Origin: Pyrus communis
Lineage: Eukaryota > Streptophyta > Magnoliopsida > Rosales > Rosaceae
Direction of reading: 5' to 3'
Length of the DNA: 64,000 nucleotides
NCBI RefSeq assembly: GCF_963583255.1
Contig: NC_084810.1
Coordinates: forward strand, 6,107,751 to 6,171,750
Shown here: in pieces, positions 12,701 to 27,234 of the stretch
Numbering within the stretch: the stretch's first letter is position 1
Layout: the number at the start of each line of letters is the position of its first letter
Position numbers and translations under genes: made by a program
The notes under the pieces: model-generated
What the model was told of the DNA's origin: nothing
What the model saw: the letters and a program-made list of their open reading frames with translations, nothing else
Databases searched by the model: none

Positions 12701-13163
12701 TAACACACACCTCAGGTGGCTCGACATTCTCCTGCCATAACCTTGTGTTCCTGCACCCCAGTAGATCATAAGGCACATCTCAAAGTTTAATTTGGAAATC
12801 AACTCATTTTATAAGGGACATCCCAACAGATCATAAGGCACAACATACCTATATGTTGCGGAATATGTTGAAATGACTCACATTAATGAGGCATTTACAT
12901 ACTTTACTTAAATTTTGAAAACTCTACAATTCACTGAACATATTTATACATAAATCGTCGAATGAACTTTGAATACAATGCAATTATGTGCAAGAATGAA
13001 TGCTGAATTGACAAGTTTCACTAATGATATTAGGAAATTTGGCAGCTTTGCTACTTTTTCTTGCCAAATTACAACTCATTTGTAAAACGTGCACCTCTGT
13101 CCTACTTTCGGAGATTCATGAGCTCTGACTGCGATGCAGTGTTTGCCGCCCTCTTCCACCCCC

Positions 13164-13615
13164 TCTCTAACTCACATTCTTCTCTTTAAAAACCCTATCA
13201 TAAAATACCAAACCACCCACCCCTATTCTTTGCATTGAGATCCATTCTAGAAATCGGTGTTGGGAGTTGTGGACTAGAGATCCGGACCATTCAACAGAGA
13301 GAGATCTAGACCATTTTAGTTTTTGGGTGGATTAGTGGGATGGGCTAGTAGGGGTCGTATGATTGAAACTGAGTGGTTCGGATTTCTCTAACTCACACTC
13401 TTTTCTTCAAAAACCCTATCCTAAAACACCAAAACACCCACCCCTTTTCTTCGCATTGAGATCCACTATGGAAATGGGTGTTGGGAATTGCAAATGAGAG
13501 ATCCGGACGTTCAAAAGAGAGAGATTCGACCGTTTTAGTTTTTGGGATATGTAAAGTGGAGTAGTGAGAAGGGCTAGTTGGAGTCGTAAGATTGAAACTA
13601 AATGGTTTTGATTTC
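13164..13615. repeat. Diverged tandem duplication, period about 221 bp
   Basis: The segment starting TCTCTAACTCACA at 13164 is repeated from 13385, with the same order of landmarks (AAAACCCTATC, CACCCACCCC, GCATTGAGATCCA, AGAGATCCGGAC, TTTTAGTTTTTGGG, GATTGAAACT). Substitutions are numerous, so the duplication is not recent. No coding potential was recognised. Confidence 0.85.
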
Positions 13616-13696
13616 TTAATTCGCAGACTCTGAACACAGAATCTTGATCTCTCTTATCCCATTTTGTCTCTAACGCCACCATATTCACTCTATGTC

Positions 13697-13725
13697 GCAC
13701 CACCACCACCACCACCACCACCACC
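13697..13725. repeat. (CAC)n microsatellite
   Basis: About nine to ten consecutive CAC units upstream of the tRNA terminator region. Confidence 0.9.
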
Positions 13726-13810
13726 GTGATAACCTTTGCATGAGTGGTTGCGATATGGTTTATTATGATTTGACGGGTCGGACTCGGAGCTTCTCCTTCG
13801 GCTTCTACAG

Positions 13811-13830
13811 AAAAAAAAAAAAAAAAAAAA
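13811..13830 (-). terminator. Pol III poly-T terminator of tRNA-Phe
   Basis: On the minus strand a run of about twenty T begins roughly 17 bases after the tRNA 3' end, which is a strong RNA polymerase III stop. Confidence 0.7.
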
Positions 13831-13846
13831 TTAATTGATGACGAAA

Positions 13847-13871
13847 TGCGGTGAAGGTGGATCGAACACCT

Positions 13872-13914
<43 letters not shown>

Positions 13915-13919
13915 CCCGC
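13847..13919 (-). tRNA. tRNA-Phe(GAA)
   Basis: The 73-base minus-strand sequence folds as a complete tRNA: acceptor GCGGGGA with CACCGC plus discriminator A, D arm AGCTCAGTTGGGAGAGC (A box), anticodon arm CAGACTGAAGATCTG with anticodon GAA, and T arm with GGTTCGA-like B box (GTGTTCGATCCAC). It matches the known plant cytosolic tRNA-Phe except in the T stem, where AGGTG/CACCT replaces GCGTG/CACGC as I remember the plant consensus. Both changed pairs stay paired. There is no intron. It supplies phenylalanine in cytosolic translation and looks functional. Confidence 0.95.
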
Positions 13920-13929
13920 TGTTGATGTA

Positions 13930-14951
13930 TCAGAGGATATCATATTTGAATACATAAGATATTGTGTAATCTGAGCTCTATTTCTGCAACCATTAAAGTT
14001 CAAAGAGCTCCAACCTCCAAGCCTCCAATCGCTTCCCTCTCTTAGCGCCCAATAATCTCAATCCGAACCAGCCAACAAACCAGTTGCTTATTTTCTCATA
14101 GCTCTCCAGAAACGCAAGAAAATTTCGCAGCGGAAGAAGCAAGCGTTTTTCTCTACAACCAAACGGCCACAGTTGACATAGCTTGACCTAGCTTGACCTT
14201 TTAATATGCTTCGTGCTCGGTGTTCGACTGTCTCTTTGTCGCCTGATTAAATTTGGGATTCTGGAATTTTTGAAAATTTCAAACAATTAAATTATCGGTC
14301 AAGATGTTGTTTATCATGAACGGATCCAACCCAATTCAACATTCCATAGTAAGCAAGCTCTAATATGATGGAATCTGTCCATACAATATCGCGATGTTAA
14401 TACGAATGAATCTCTCCATTCATCAGTATCCAGCTGTAATTTTAGAGTGCTAATAATAATTTTCTTTTTTTAAATTACGTTTTTATGAAATAAAAAGTGC
14501 AAGATGACAATTCAAACAAAAGAAAACTTTCGAATAAACTTTGTCGTGCTCGTGGAAGATTTTTGATTGTCGCGTTATGTGTTATATTTACATACCAAAA
14601 CATAAACAAAAATGGCTTTAGAAAAGAAGAGATAAGATAATAATACAAAGAACACCAATGTGATAATAAAAAGTGCGTAGAAATCATTTTTCAACTACCG
14701 TCCACGAGTCACATCTGAAACTGCATGATTGTTGGTCACATATCCGTGGTAAATACCAAAATCGTCAGATGAAGTTGGTGCAGTGCTGAACGTAGAAAAA
14801 CCAAATCGACACACGAGAAAGTAGAAAAGCCAAATCCAAAGAGAAATTATCTTTTCCCCTCTCACTCAAGCCAAATCCCACCATGAGAAGTTTGAAACCA
14901 GAGATTTAAGATACTGGGTCGTTTTGTTCTTAAGAGCTTCCAATCTTTTCA
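13930..14951. other. Intergenic and promoter region
   Basis: Between the tRNA and the zinc-ribbon gene. Short frames only; the last 150 bases before 14952 presumably hold the promoter and leader of that gene. No element was recognised. Confidence 0.4.
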
Positions 14952-17104
14952 ATGGCAACCGTCGCTCGAATCTCCATCAGTTCCTTAGCTTACAGGCTGA
15001 GCAGTTTGCACAATGAGATAAGCAAGAAACCCATCAAATATTTTCCTCTATCGAGGACAAAGATTGGGTTTTTGAAGCAGAGCAAGTTCAGGTTGCAGGC
15101 TTATTGGGACAGGGATGGGATTTTGGTGGAAGATGAAGGGTGGAAGAGGAACAAGAACAAGAAAAGGGAGGTCGTGGTGAGGTCGAATCAGGGGTTTGGT
15201 GGGTTTAATGGTGGCGGAGGCGGTGGTGGTGGTGGTGGGAAGGATGACGGAGCCACTGCTAGACTTCTGGGTAATTTGGCTGTGGCTATTGGATTGACTT
15301 ATCTTTCTTTTACTGGGCAGCTTGGCTGGCTTTTGGATGCAATTGTTTCCATTTGGGTACTCTCTCTCTCTCTCTCTCTAACGTTTCTGAAGATTTCTGG
15401 GTATGTTACTACTGTTTTGTGTATGTCTAATGAAATTGATGGGTTTTGATATGCAGCTGATTGCAGTGCTTGTACCAATTGTTGGTGTGGGTGCTTTTCT
15501 GTGGTGGGCAGGGCGCGATATGGTTCAAGACAGTGTAAGCCAACTTCAACTTTTAAGTTTTCTTTGACTGCGTATCGAATTTCTGTTGTTGGGTTTTGCC
15601 GGAAAATCGCAACTCAATTGTTGCTTTAATTTTCATGTTCCCATCTTGATCATTTCCCTCTATGCATTTGCAAACATTGACTAGTAATTCAGGATAGGGA
15701 GCTAATACCTTTTGTTTATATTAGTTTTGTCTGCTAGATATGTTGGTCTTACATAATGTTTTGGCGTGTGTTGGGAGTTAAGTTTCAAACTAGTGATCTT
15801 TTAATTTGGGTGATATATGAAGAATGGATGGTTTACCGAAACGCTCTGTGATTTTGGTTCATTAGGAGTTGAGAATATTTGCAGTATTAGATGTCTTGAT
15901 GTCAAATAACTGTATCGCAGCTGCTTTATAAGTAGATAATTTGGATACATGGTTTTGAAGGATTCAAATCGTAATCAGTTCATTCTTCCCTTCGGGAGAA
16001 GTATCAGAGGAATGCATGTTACCTGCAGAATAATTGAAAAAAATTTGAGTACTTGAATGATACTTGTTCGTACAAAAATTATTGAACTCTCCACTCAAAT
16101 GTTATCGACTCTTAATCAAGTATTTTTCGAGTACCATCCTGAGGGTGATTTTTTTCCAATGTTACGTTTAGATTCTTACTCTGCAGTCTTGTGCCTTGAA
16201 TGATTTCTTTTCTTTATGCACTTGCAGTGTCCAAACTGTGGAAACGCATTCCAGATTTTCAAGTAAGACCTGTTGAAATCTGTTATAATGCCAAGCTAAC
16301 TTACGGATACCTATATCGAATTGTTATGCTCTAGTTCCTAAGGATTGTTATGAATGAAAGTTGGCCTATCTTGCAGGTCTACTTTAAATGATGATTTGCA
16401 GCTGTGCCCCTACTGTAGTCAACCTTTCTCAGGTACATTCTCATATTTTGGTTTCTTGCTTTTCTGAGTTCCAAATCATACTTGCGGCTTTTTGCCTCTT
16501 AGCTTTCTGCACTCTGCAGACCTTATACGTTCGTTACCATTACTGACTATATTACATGAGTTTTTTCGTGTTGATGAACCCCTGCTTTATCCTGTCAGTA
16601 GAGCAATGCCATTTCACTACGGCGTCCCTAGTAGGAATGATTTTCTTTTGGTATTTGATGGGAAAGTATTGTTGATGTTGCCTCATGTTCTAAGATGTGC
16701 TTTAATTCCAGTGGTGGACGACAAGTTCGTAATGGACCCTATAAAATTCTCCAAACAATCTACAACATTTGGGCAGGCATTCAACGACTTCACCCGTTCC
16801 ACAAGAGGTTATCCCTGAAACCCCTGTCGCCATTTTCTCTTCCCGATCATATGTTGAGAGCCTGCATTTGATGATCGTTAACGTCTGCATTTTTCTTGTC
16901 ACCATTGCTTTCGTTTTTATCTGCATTAAGGGCGAAGGGTATAAATCGACTCATAAGCATCGATGAATCCATAAATCGTAGGACTTTTCTATATCAGTGT
17001 TTGCGTCCAATCAATATGTTTTCTGAGCGCTGACACTGGTTACAGGGAAGGATTCTTCGAAGGCAGTCGTTGATATCGAAGCAGAAGTAAAAGATGCAGA
17101 CTGA
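14952..17104 (+). CDS. Plastid-type membrane protein with CPNC/CPYC zinc ribbon
   Basis: Six exons give an uninterrupted 242-residue frame: 14952-15356, 15457-15534, 16228-16262, 16377-16432, 16712-16807 and 17046-17104, all with GT-AG borders and matching phases. The N-terminus is Ser/Arg-rich with few acidic residues, as in chloroplast transit peptides. A Gly-rich linker follows (about residues 84-96). Two hydrophobic stretches lie at about 104-123 and 127-157 (ending FLWWAGRDMVQDS), followed by CPNCGNAFQ and CPYC, a four-Cys zinc ribbon, and a conserved-looking tail (KQSTTFGQAFNDF). If intron 5 is retained, translation ends at STRGYP. I do not recognise a named family; a thylakoid or envelope membrane role is inferred only from the leader and membrane segments. 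The gene converges on the NDUFB11-like gene. Confidence 0.85.
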
Positions 17105-17887
17105 GGTTGCTTGGAAGAAAAACTACGTATGTTTCGAAATGATTTGGTTACTCGTAGATAATGGAAAATAGCACATATAGAACAGACAACATAATAGTTG
17201 TATTTGGAAAGCTTCGAAAGAACATTTTGCGTCGTGCGTTGTATATTATTTAAGGACGTGAATTGTTCATTTTCTGCATGCATTCTTTTGCATTGCCCTT
17301 GTGCTTGATGAAGCATACGGAACCAATTGTGTTTGTTCTAAGTTTTCGCAAATTGCTCACTCAACTTTCTTTCATATAAGGCTATGAGACAAATTTTTGC
17401 CCATTCATTGTTATGAGGTGCGGAGGAGGATTCAAACTTGGGTGCGTCGGGAGGAACATATCCACCATATGCAAAACCAACGGTTGATAAAGTGAACAGG
17501 CACCGTGTAGTTACAAAGTTGCTATGTACAACAGAAACTGCCTTAAAATGTACTGTGTCTTGTAACATCAGAAAGCGCATCCTCAATGTATATTATTCCA
17601 ACGCCAAAACACAGTTTATTTATTTGCACATACATTCAGGTCCCCCGAAAGTTAGTGTGGCCGTTCTTCAACTCTCTGCAAGAAAAAGGAAGCAGATAAG
17701 GAAGACTTCATCAAGTGCACACTTATTTCAAAGTTTCAAAAATATGCAAGTCATCCAACAAGAGCTACAACTAATCAAATGCTTTGATGAACAAAAGAAA
17801 ACACCTCTAGCAGGTGAAACGTGCGTCAAGACACTGCATAAACAGCATACATAAACAAGCCACCCAACTCATGCAACTCAAATCATT

Positions 17888-19368
17888 TTATGCGGCCAAG
17901 TTCTCAACACCAAACAGAGCTTCCTACATTGCATTCATACTATAACTTATAATGCAAGGGTTGAGAATTGACGGTTCAGATGCGGCCCCAAGACACTAAA
18001 TACTGGATACAACCACATAATAGAGTATGAGAAAGCACTTAACACATTGATTATTTAGTTTCATGAGATCATGACATGAAAATGAAATAGACATAATACC
18101 TCGTCCTTTTTATCCTCTTTGCTCTTTGTGAAGAGCTTGTAACCCCCATATATAACCGTCCCCCATCCAGCTAAAGAGACGAGCACAAACTGTAAGGGAC
18201 CAAAAAGAAAAAACCAGGTGAAGCAAAGCGAGTTTTGACTATCATGAACAATAAGTTTGCGCTCGCATGCAACATTGTTGAAAGCAATCCACTTATTTTG
18301 GTGTGAGGACTTAACCAGATCATTTTGTCTTGTTTTACCGAGTAATTCAACAGACAACTTAACGACATTCCCCAGCATATCTCCTCCTCTCCCACATTAT
18401 CATATGGACTAGAGCCTCAATATACACCCTGAATAATAGTAGCATTCAAACATTCTCACAGACATACCACCTTTTCGGAGTGGAGTCTAGGACCACTGCA
18501 TAGTGCATACATAGCACCGGTAATTCGTTCCTCAATATCACAAAGGGACTGAGAGCTATCCATTCCGGATTTCTATTTCACCCTGGGGGTGCAACTTCTT
18601 GATTGACGCTACAAAACATATAACGGCGAGCTATCCATTGATTATAAACTTGGACAAATTAAACATGGAGTTTTGACTTTGCATAGATCTTCCTCGGAAC
18701 ATAATAAGCACAACTAAGGGGCTAGAGAATGCGCGTAACGTGACCACAAGAATGATCATGCCAAAACAAGACCTTTCTCAAGTAAATAAGTAACCGATGG
18801 TCTCAACAGCGAACCGCAACAAAACCATTAAGGACAAGACAGAATAGATGGAACACGTAAGGGTAAAAATAACATGATATAAAACTCACATGTTCTTCCT
18901 TCCATTTAGATGGGTGCATTGGGTCCTCCCAAAAGTTCACCTTCGGAGGTCCATGATGATCTGCAACACGGTCAAAACAAGTACAATATCAAGTAAACAA
19001 TTCACTGATACAAATAGTGGACCGGATAATTTAGATTTTCCAAAAACTTTCATGACATGGGCACTGGCTTAAAGTTGATAACCCCATCGCTTTTTCTCAA
19101 ACAATTCATACAGATTTTCCCAAACAATTCATACATATTTTCTCACACTTTCTGAGCAACCAAACGCAAACGAGTAAAGGAAAAAGATTAAACGGGGAGC
19201 TATTTATGAAACGAAAAGAGGTCAATCGAGGGCGAATGAATTACCGCCGCCGCCGGCAAGACTGCGCCGATGGACGAGGGAAGCAGGTTTTGCGGTGGAT
19301 GCCGATTTGGGAGAGGAAAGCCGCGCCATATTCGCTGCTTGACGGGCCGTCGCTGTCCATGCCGCCAT
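17888..19368 (-). CDS. Mitochondrial complex I ESSS/NDUFB11-like subunit
   Basis: Four small minus-strand exons give a 106-residue frame: 19368-19245, 18960-18890, 18189-18100 and 17923-17888, with GT-AG borders and consistent phases. The leader MAAWTATARQAANMARLSS is a typical mitochondrial presequence. The mature part has HHGPPKVNFWEDPMHPSKWK, then one membrane segment (FVLVSLAGWGTVIYGGYKLF), then a charged KSKEDKKDE tail. This arrangement fits plant proteins annotated as the ESSS (NDUFB11) subunit of NADH:ubiquinone oxidoreductase, a small inner-membrane subunit. Exons 1-3 are secure. The last exon (EALFGVENLAA, stop at 17888) is my best phase-compatible choice; if its intron is retained the tail becomes VLCLFHFHVMIS. 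Every exon is too short to stand out as an open frame. Confidence 0.78.
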
Positions 19369-19773
19369 TGTTCGGTGGTCTGATCTCTCTACGCAAGGTT
19401 GTCAGCTCGGAGTGAATATGTGGAAGTCCAGAGAAGCTACACGAGGGTGAAGGAACAATGTAGAAGAAACCTGAGCGCAAATGGAAAGAAAATTGTTTCT
19501 GAATTTCCATAAATACCCTTCTATGTTTTTTGGTTTCCTCTTTCTACGGGGACTTCCCCATTGCACGGTTACGGCCGTCCCTAATTTTGTTGTATTATAT
19601 TTCCCAATTTGTGAAATACAAAAATACTCCGAGAAGGGCACGTGGAAATCTTACGTGGACATTTGAGAGTATTTCATATTTTGTTCCGTTTCTTCTCATA
19701 TTTAGGAGTGCTCGTTAATACAAACGTGTGAATGCAAAGTAGAATAGAATTTGAAACCAAAGGAAGATGATTA
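19369..19773. other. Promoter and leader region of the NDUFB11-like gene
   Basis: Contains the presumed minus-strand start region. No second gene was recognised on the plus strand. Confidence 0.4.
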
Positions 19774-20050
19774 ATGTTATCCGTATCATGTTATTATATC
19801 ATATTTCTATATCATCTTAAGTGACATCTAATGTGAACAGCCACATCATTTGAAAAATTTGTAAAACCTAAGAAAAAGAAGAAGAAAGACTCCTTGTATA
19901 CCACAATCATCATTCAGTTAACTAGTTTTTTTTTAATTATTAGTTTATTAAATAATGAACTAAATTTAAAAATCTAATTAATTCAAATGATGTGGTTATC
20001 CACATCAAATGTCACCTAAGATAGTATGAAAATATGGTATGAACAACACT
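19774..20050. mobile_element. MITE with TIRs of about 75 bp
   Basis: The left arm (GTTATCCGTATCATG ... CCACATCATTTGAA) is matched by the reverse complement of the right arm (GTTGTTCATACCATA ... CCACATCATTTGAA). The arms enclose a short AT-rich core, giving about 277 bp in all. A target duplication was not resolved, so the superfamily is open. Confidence 0.65.
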
Positions 20051-22430
20051 ACTCAAGAAAGATTTTACAAAACTCAGATATTTTAGCAAATCCAATTTAT
20101 TTTACTTTATTTTTTATTTGCGTGCACTAGACCACTATCTCCCTTCCATTGTACATGAGGATATGCTTCATACGAGTGAGATTCGAAGCTAATCACCACT
20201 GTTTCTTTTCCAGTGACTTTTGTAGAACACGGCCAGGCCATTCCGACCTAAATCTCGTTGAATTGGATGAGTTTGTGGTCACAAATTGACCCACCATCAT
20301 CCTTAGGAGCATTTCATGCTCGGATCTACGCGGATTCGAACGTTGAATTTCAACCTTGGATCCACGCGAATTCGAAACCTTGAATTACAAGTTGTGACTT
20401 CTTCGTTCGGTTTCACGGTTTTTTTGCCACCTTTAGGCCAAACCGAGGTCAGATTTGAATTCTGCACCCTTAAATTAGTGTAATAAATAGTATAGTGGTT
20501 TCTCATATAGGAGAGACTCACTCTGAGGATTACAGAGGCTAGACGAGATAAGGCGGTTACGACCCAACGACATATGAGTGAGTGAGCTTTGTTTTCAAAC
20601 CTCTACTATATTTATATAGTCTCGATGATGGCTTTTATGAATGTTTTACACCATGCCACGCTTTTACTTAGAAATGTTACATGTTGAGGTTGAGATGAGA
20701 TTTATGAAATTATGGTGGCATAATCATTCATAATTTATCTACTCATCATGCTTGCTTACATGGATGTCTATAGTACTTGTTCGGGCCAAGACCAACTTCA
20801 TGTGTATGTTTACATGCCACTGTTATGCTCATTTTGGATTCATTGTAGATGCCAATATGTACTAGTTGTTTTTGCATTTAGGACTCGTATGCGACATACT
20901 TAGCGCTAGCTTCACATGTATGTAGTATTCAATCGTAGATTATTATGCCTAACCTGTGCATGTAGCTACATTATACATGGACTTGTGTGTTTGCATTTTT
21001 TATGAGCATATTTGTTACATTTGTTGACACATTTGTGATTTTCCAGTGTCCTTAGTATAACTACTTTTATACCATTCGTGTTGGTTTTGCATACTTATAC
21101 ATATTATGATTTTGGAAACTATGGGTTTTACAACTACAGGTCACTGGGTTACGAAAAGCAAAAGTTTTGGTAAATACTTATTTTGCCCACCTACACTTTT
21201 TCTTTGCGTTCCTCCAGGACTTAATAGTTGGACTCTATGGGGAGCAAGGGTTCATTGGGGGATTCTGACATCTACTTCTATTTCATGTTACTTGTGTAAT
21301 ATCCGTCCTCTCCAAGATGAGAATTTTCTTACATTTACTGCACTTTTATGCTCTGACACTACATGCATTTGTAATAAGGGTTCTTCCCGCCATACGCACT
21401 GTCACTCTTTGTCTAATTTAGTTCTAGACTTTGGTTTTAATTTATTCGTACACTTTACTTATCATTTGCATATTATAGCATCATCACCTTCCAAATGTCT
21501 GTTAACATGCCTCGATTTCAATGTTCATTTGGATATCCGGATCGGAGTGTGTCAGCACCGTTATATTGTTATTGTGTCATTTTCGTGCATTGTAAGTCGC
21601 TTCCCTTTATATATCATGTAAGTCACTTCCTTTTTGTACATCAATCGAAAGTATCAACAAAACGACGTATTTCATATAAGCTCCGTATGTAGAGAAAATA
21701 AGTATAAACAAACCATCGAGAAAACTTTAATGATGTCTAAAAACATTGTTTCACTTTGTTCTTTGAACTTCCAATTTGAATTTCTGATCCCTAGACTTTC
21801 AATTCATGTATGTAAATTCTAATATCCGAAAATTCCATCTCGTGCTATGCACATCACCAAAATTTCAAGGGCATATATGTCAACAACACGCTACATTTAC
21901 AACAAATGTTATTAAAAGTATACATTTACATACTACAGTAAATTCAAAGGTTTTTAATGTACTAAACAGACAAAAATAACCCTCAAATTGACAAGATAAT
22001 TAACAAAAACCGCATGAAGTGTTGGCACAAATTGAAAGGTCAAAGCGCATGGTGAAACAAGGTCTATGATTAATGGGACATAACTAAATTTCCAATGTTC
22101 TTTTGGGAAAAAATTTTGCTTAATAATTTGAGTGTTATACCCACCAAATCATGGGACAATATTTCATTTTATTGAAATTTAAGCTCATTCTGAATTTCAT
22201 TTATTATTAATCCATATTGTACTTACATTTGCGTAGATATATCATTTGATCAACAAAATTAGCAAATAAATTTAGTATAACAATGTTGTTGATATGTAAA
22301 ACTTATGTTTCAGAAAAGCAAATGTATACACCACAACAAATTTGAGAAATTGATGGATTGTCGAAGGAGTTGCTCCAAAAATACTAACACAACTCAAGTT
22401 CATAAACATTCATATCATACAGAACAAATC
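20051..22430. other. Gene-poor stretch
   Basis: A 171-codon plus-strand frame (21106-21621) has no recognisable domain and is Cys/Ser/His-rich in a way that looks accidental. The sequence around 20500-21600 could be an old LTR or spacer, but no termini were found. Confidence 0.35.
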
Positions 22431-22826
22431 TCACTTCAGAATGAAATGGTATTTTAAATTTACTAAGTAATGGATGCTTGGTAAAATATGATTTATCCCC
22501 AATACTATATCACATTGCATTTGGTCATTAACATTAAATCTCGTTCTAAAGACGCGAACGAATGAAGATCCTTTTCTTATTGTCCTGCAGAAGATCTGAA
22601 CCCTGAACGCCTTCATCCGGCATCTTCTTTGGATGCCCTTATGTCTTACATTGTTGCTTCACAATATCCGTGCCTTCCTGCATCTGCTCCATGTTCGCGT
22701 GCATTTCCTCCATCACCAACTTAAGATCTTCCGGTTTCTTCTTGTCATCAGGAGATGCTGAAAGGGGTGGTTGATCCTTTAATCCTTCCTGTAGAATCTG
22801 ATGCACTTGCTTCCTACCTGCAGCGA
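22431..22826 (-). other. Possible isolated exon, charged helix
   Basis: After a good acceptor (CTATCGCTGCAG|GTAGG near 22826) the minus strand is open for about 60 residues of charged, helix-prone protein: KKKPEDLKLVMEEMHANMEQ, ending KQQCKT. It lies downstream of the chimeric MDAR gene. Its coiled-coil character recalls the second exon of family U, but I cannot show homology. It may be a gene remnant. Confidence 0.3.
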
Positions 22827-23245
22827 TAGAAAACAATGGAAAAATGGAGAACGAGAAACAATCACGAGTGCGTGTACCAAGAACTCAACCAATTTTCTGT
22901 CCAAAATATCCACCGTCGTTAAATGTTATTTGATAGTTATTATTTTGCTTTCTTAGTGTTGTTCCAACCAAAGTTCACGTAATCCTGTTGACACGCTCAT
23001 CCATCCGAGTTCACAAAGAACGTAGTTAGGATCTAAATGCATTGCGAAAAGAGAAGGAAAGAGCAATGAAATTATGAAGGCAATTTTTCTTTTCCAATCC
23101 AAGGAATATATACAGAGAATGAACTGTGAAGAATTGAAAAATATCAAATCCAGGACACACATTATCAATCTGTTGAAATTTATAGAGGGTGCAACATAAA
23201 TATATAGAGTTCAGTTCCAGTAACCTATTAAACTCACTTCCCAAA

Positions 23246-25000
<1,755 letters not shown>

Positions 25001-25043
25001 CTATAAAACAGATGGAATTGCAAATGCACTTAGAGATACACAG

Positions 25044-25431
25044 CAGAGCCGGCCCTGAAGGTGTGCAAAAGGGCCTCCGATTCGGAAGGGCCCCCAAATT
25101 TTCATTACATGTATACTAATGCATATAAAATAGATCAGATGCAAAAGACAATTATATTTGTGCTTCTAGCACTAGCGGTTTAGCTCTTCTTCCTTATTGC
25201 CCATGTGCTAGGTTAATAAAAACGCATCCAACATGTAACTAGGACCTTTGAAGGTAAGGAAAAAAACCTGGCCGATCAAACAACTTATTTTTGTTGCAGT
25301 AACTTGTAATATTTTAATTTTATAGATGAAAAAATGGAAAAAAAATAAATAAAGAAATATAACATTAAAAAAAATGAAAGGCCTCCATCTACGTTTTGCA
25401 CAGGACCCCTAAAAACTCAGGTCCGGCCCTG
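25044..25431. mobile_element. Non-autonomous hAT element, copy A
   Basis: The ends are CAGAGCCGGCCCTGA and, reverse-complemented, CAGGGCCGGACCTGA. The flanks ATACACAG (25036-25043) and ACACACAG (25432-25439) match at 7 of 8 bases, the hAT target size. It is 388 bp with no coding sequence. The same element sits at the equivalent place at 40911-41264, so it predates the duplication. Confidence 0.82.
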
Positions 25432-25634
25432 ACACACAGTACAAAGTCATGACTAATAGTGATCATAGCTCCACCTATCTTCACTCGGTACCTGGCATTG
25501 CCTTCCATTTCCTATGGTCTTCTTAGGTTTCCCGGCGAAAAAACAATTAAATCGTCCAAGAAATGCCCGCCCATAAACTCCTCCATCACATCTTCGAACG
25601 AATCTTATCAGCTGACTTCAAATCTGCACATGGC

Positions 25635-26731
25635 TTATCTATCTCCTCTTGCTTGTGTAATTTCCTGTATTAATTCACTGAATTCCTTCTTGAATCCGTC
25701 TAGATCAGCCTGTACCGCCTTCAAATGCACTTTTTCTTTATCAGACTCCTTTTGAGAAGTTTGGTTATCGGACTCTTTAACGTCACGAAGTGATTTGGAA
25801 AGAATTTTGTAACCTAAAATCCACCTAAAAGTTAGTAGAAAACAAATGCCGGCTAGGCTTGTAACAAACTCCGCATCAATGCATGACACCAACACTTTGG
25901 AAACTCATGGAACCCGGACTTTATAAAGTTTGAGCAACATATTTACAGTTGGAGGAAAGACGATGAAGGATGGAAGGATGACGCAGGAGACGTGGAAGAA
26001 ATGTAAATGTAATGGTACACAAAAATGAAAACCAAAAACCGGAAACAATTTTCAGTTGGTTTCACTTTCAAGTTTTTATTTCATACATTTCTTCCACCAC
26101 CCTCCCTTCACTGTTTCTCTTCCATAGTTTCCACTCATATGATCATATTCCTCTATCTCGAGCACAAACAATGCAAATGAAAAACAAAAAAACGAAATGT
26201 TTATCAAGCACCGCGAGGTCATAGAGTAACAATATCTTTAAGTGATACATGTAACAAGACGTAAAGTTGCAAAAATTAGAGTGTTGGGACAAGTGAATTG
26301 GTGCGACGAGGTCCAAGGAACCAAATTATTTCTACAAATTTCTTTTTATTTCCTAATTATCCGTGATCAAGATTTCATAAACTACAAAAACACTAATAAA
26401 TAAACACAATTAATTCTTCAAAAGCAAAGAGAGAGTAGTTCGTCCTAAATTTTAATTTTTTTTTTTAATTTGAAAGACAAAATTCGAAAAATGTAAATGA
26501 AATTGGAAGTAAACCTGGGACGCTTTTAAGGCCCTCGTCGGCTTTGTGTTTAACGACGCTCGTTCCGAACAGGACAAACTTGGACCGGGATTCCTCGCCT
26601 CTGACGGCGTTATAGATTCTGGTGACGGTGGCTGACCCATAACCGTACGCGGTGTAGCACAAGCTCTTGGCAGCCGTTGCATCCGGAGCGTTCCGTTTCA
26701 GTGAATCGATTGTGCCGGAAATGAAATACAT
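25635..26731 (-). CDS. Family U protein, copy 1 (unrecognised, coiled-coil tail)
   Basis: Two exons, 26731-26515 and 25813-25635, give 131 residues from the ATG of MYFISGTIDSLKRNAPDATA. The block AKSLCYTAYGYGSATVTRIY and VVKHKADEGLKSVPG is shared with the other U copies; after the intron comes GYKILSKSLRDVKESDN and a charged helical tail. Paralogs start eight bases upstream with MGIWDYI; here a one-base loss after ATG GGG breaks that start, so either the downstream ATG is used or the gene is dying. The tail is also frameshifted (ending ARGDR), where copy 4 reads KQEEIDKPCADLKS like copy 3. Function unknown; I do not recognise the family. Confidence 0.5.
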
Positions 26732-26755
26732 ATCCCCATTTTTGCAGTAGCTCAA

Positions 26756-27234
26756 GCTCAGCTGCTCAGGCGATGTGAAGACAGGGAAAGTGACAACTCA
26801 CTGGCACTGCCAATGGTTGGTGGTTTGGGTCAAGGTGTCCATACTCCATAGTACTCTTTCCATGAAAGGAATATTTTTCCTCCAATTCTCTAGTGGTGGT
26901 AATATTTGTTATTTTATATATTATCGTTAACAAGTTTAAATTTTAAAATTTATTTAATAAATAAAGATAAAATTCAGAATTTATATTTATTCAACAATAA
27001 TAAATATAGTTATAAACATTACAACCATTTAATAATGATGTGAAAAAATACACCATTCCATGAAAGAAATTAGAAAATACATTGAAAATTGATAGGGTAG
27101 GTATGAATCCGACCGACCTGATTAAACCAGCGATCCGAACTGTAGTCGACAATTTGGAGGGAAATATTCAGGTCCAATCTATTTCAGTAGACTTTGTCAT
27201 CACAAGTCACTCTTTTAACTAGACTATTTTTTAC
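26756..27234. other. AT-rich upstream region of U copy 1
   Basis: No gene or element recognised. Confidence 0.4.

Noticed and set aside
13416..14003. 195-codon minus-strand open frame
   Set aside because: It runs through the tRNA-Phe gene, a CAC microsatellite and a poly-A/T tract; the typical GIAQLGERQ-type read-through of a tRNA shows it is not a protein.
21106..21621. 171-codon plus-strand frame
   Set aside because: No domain, no splice context and low-complexity composition; treated as chance.
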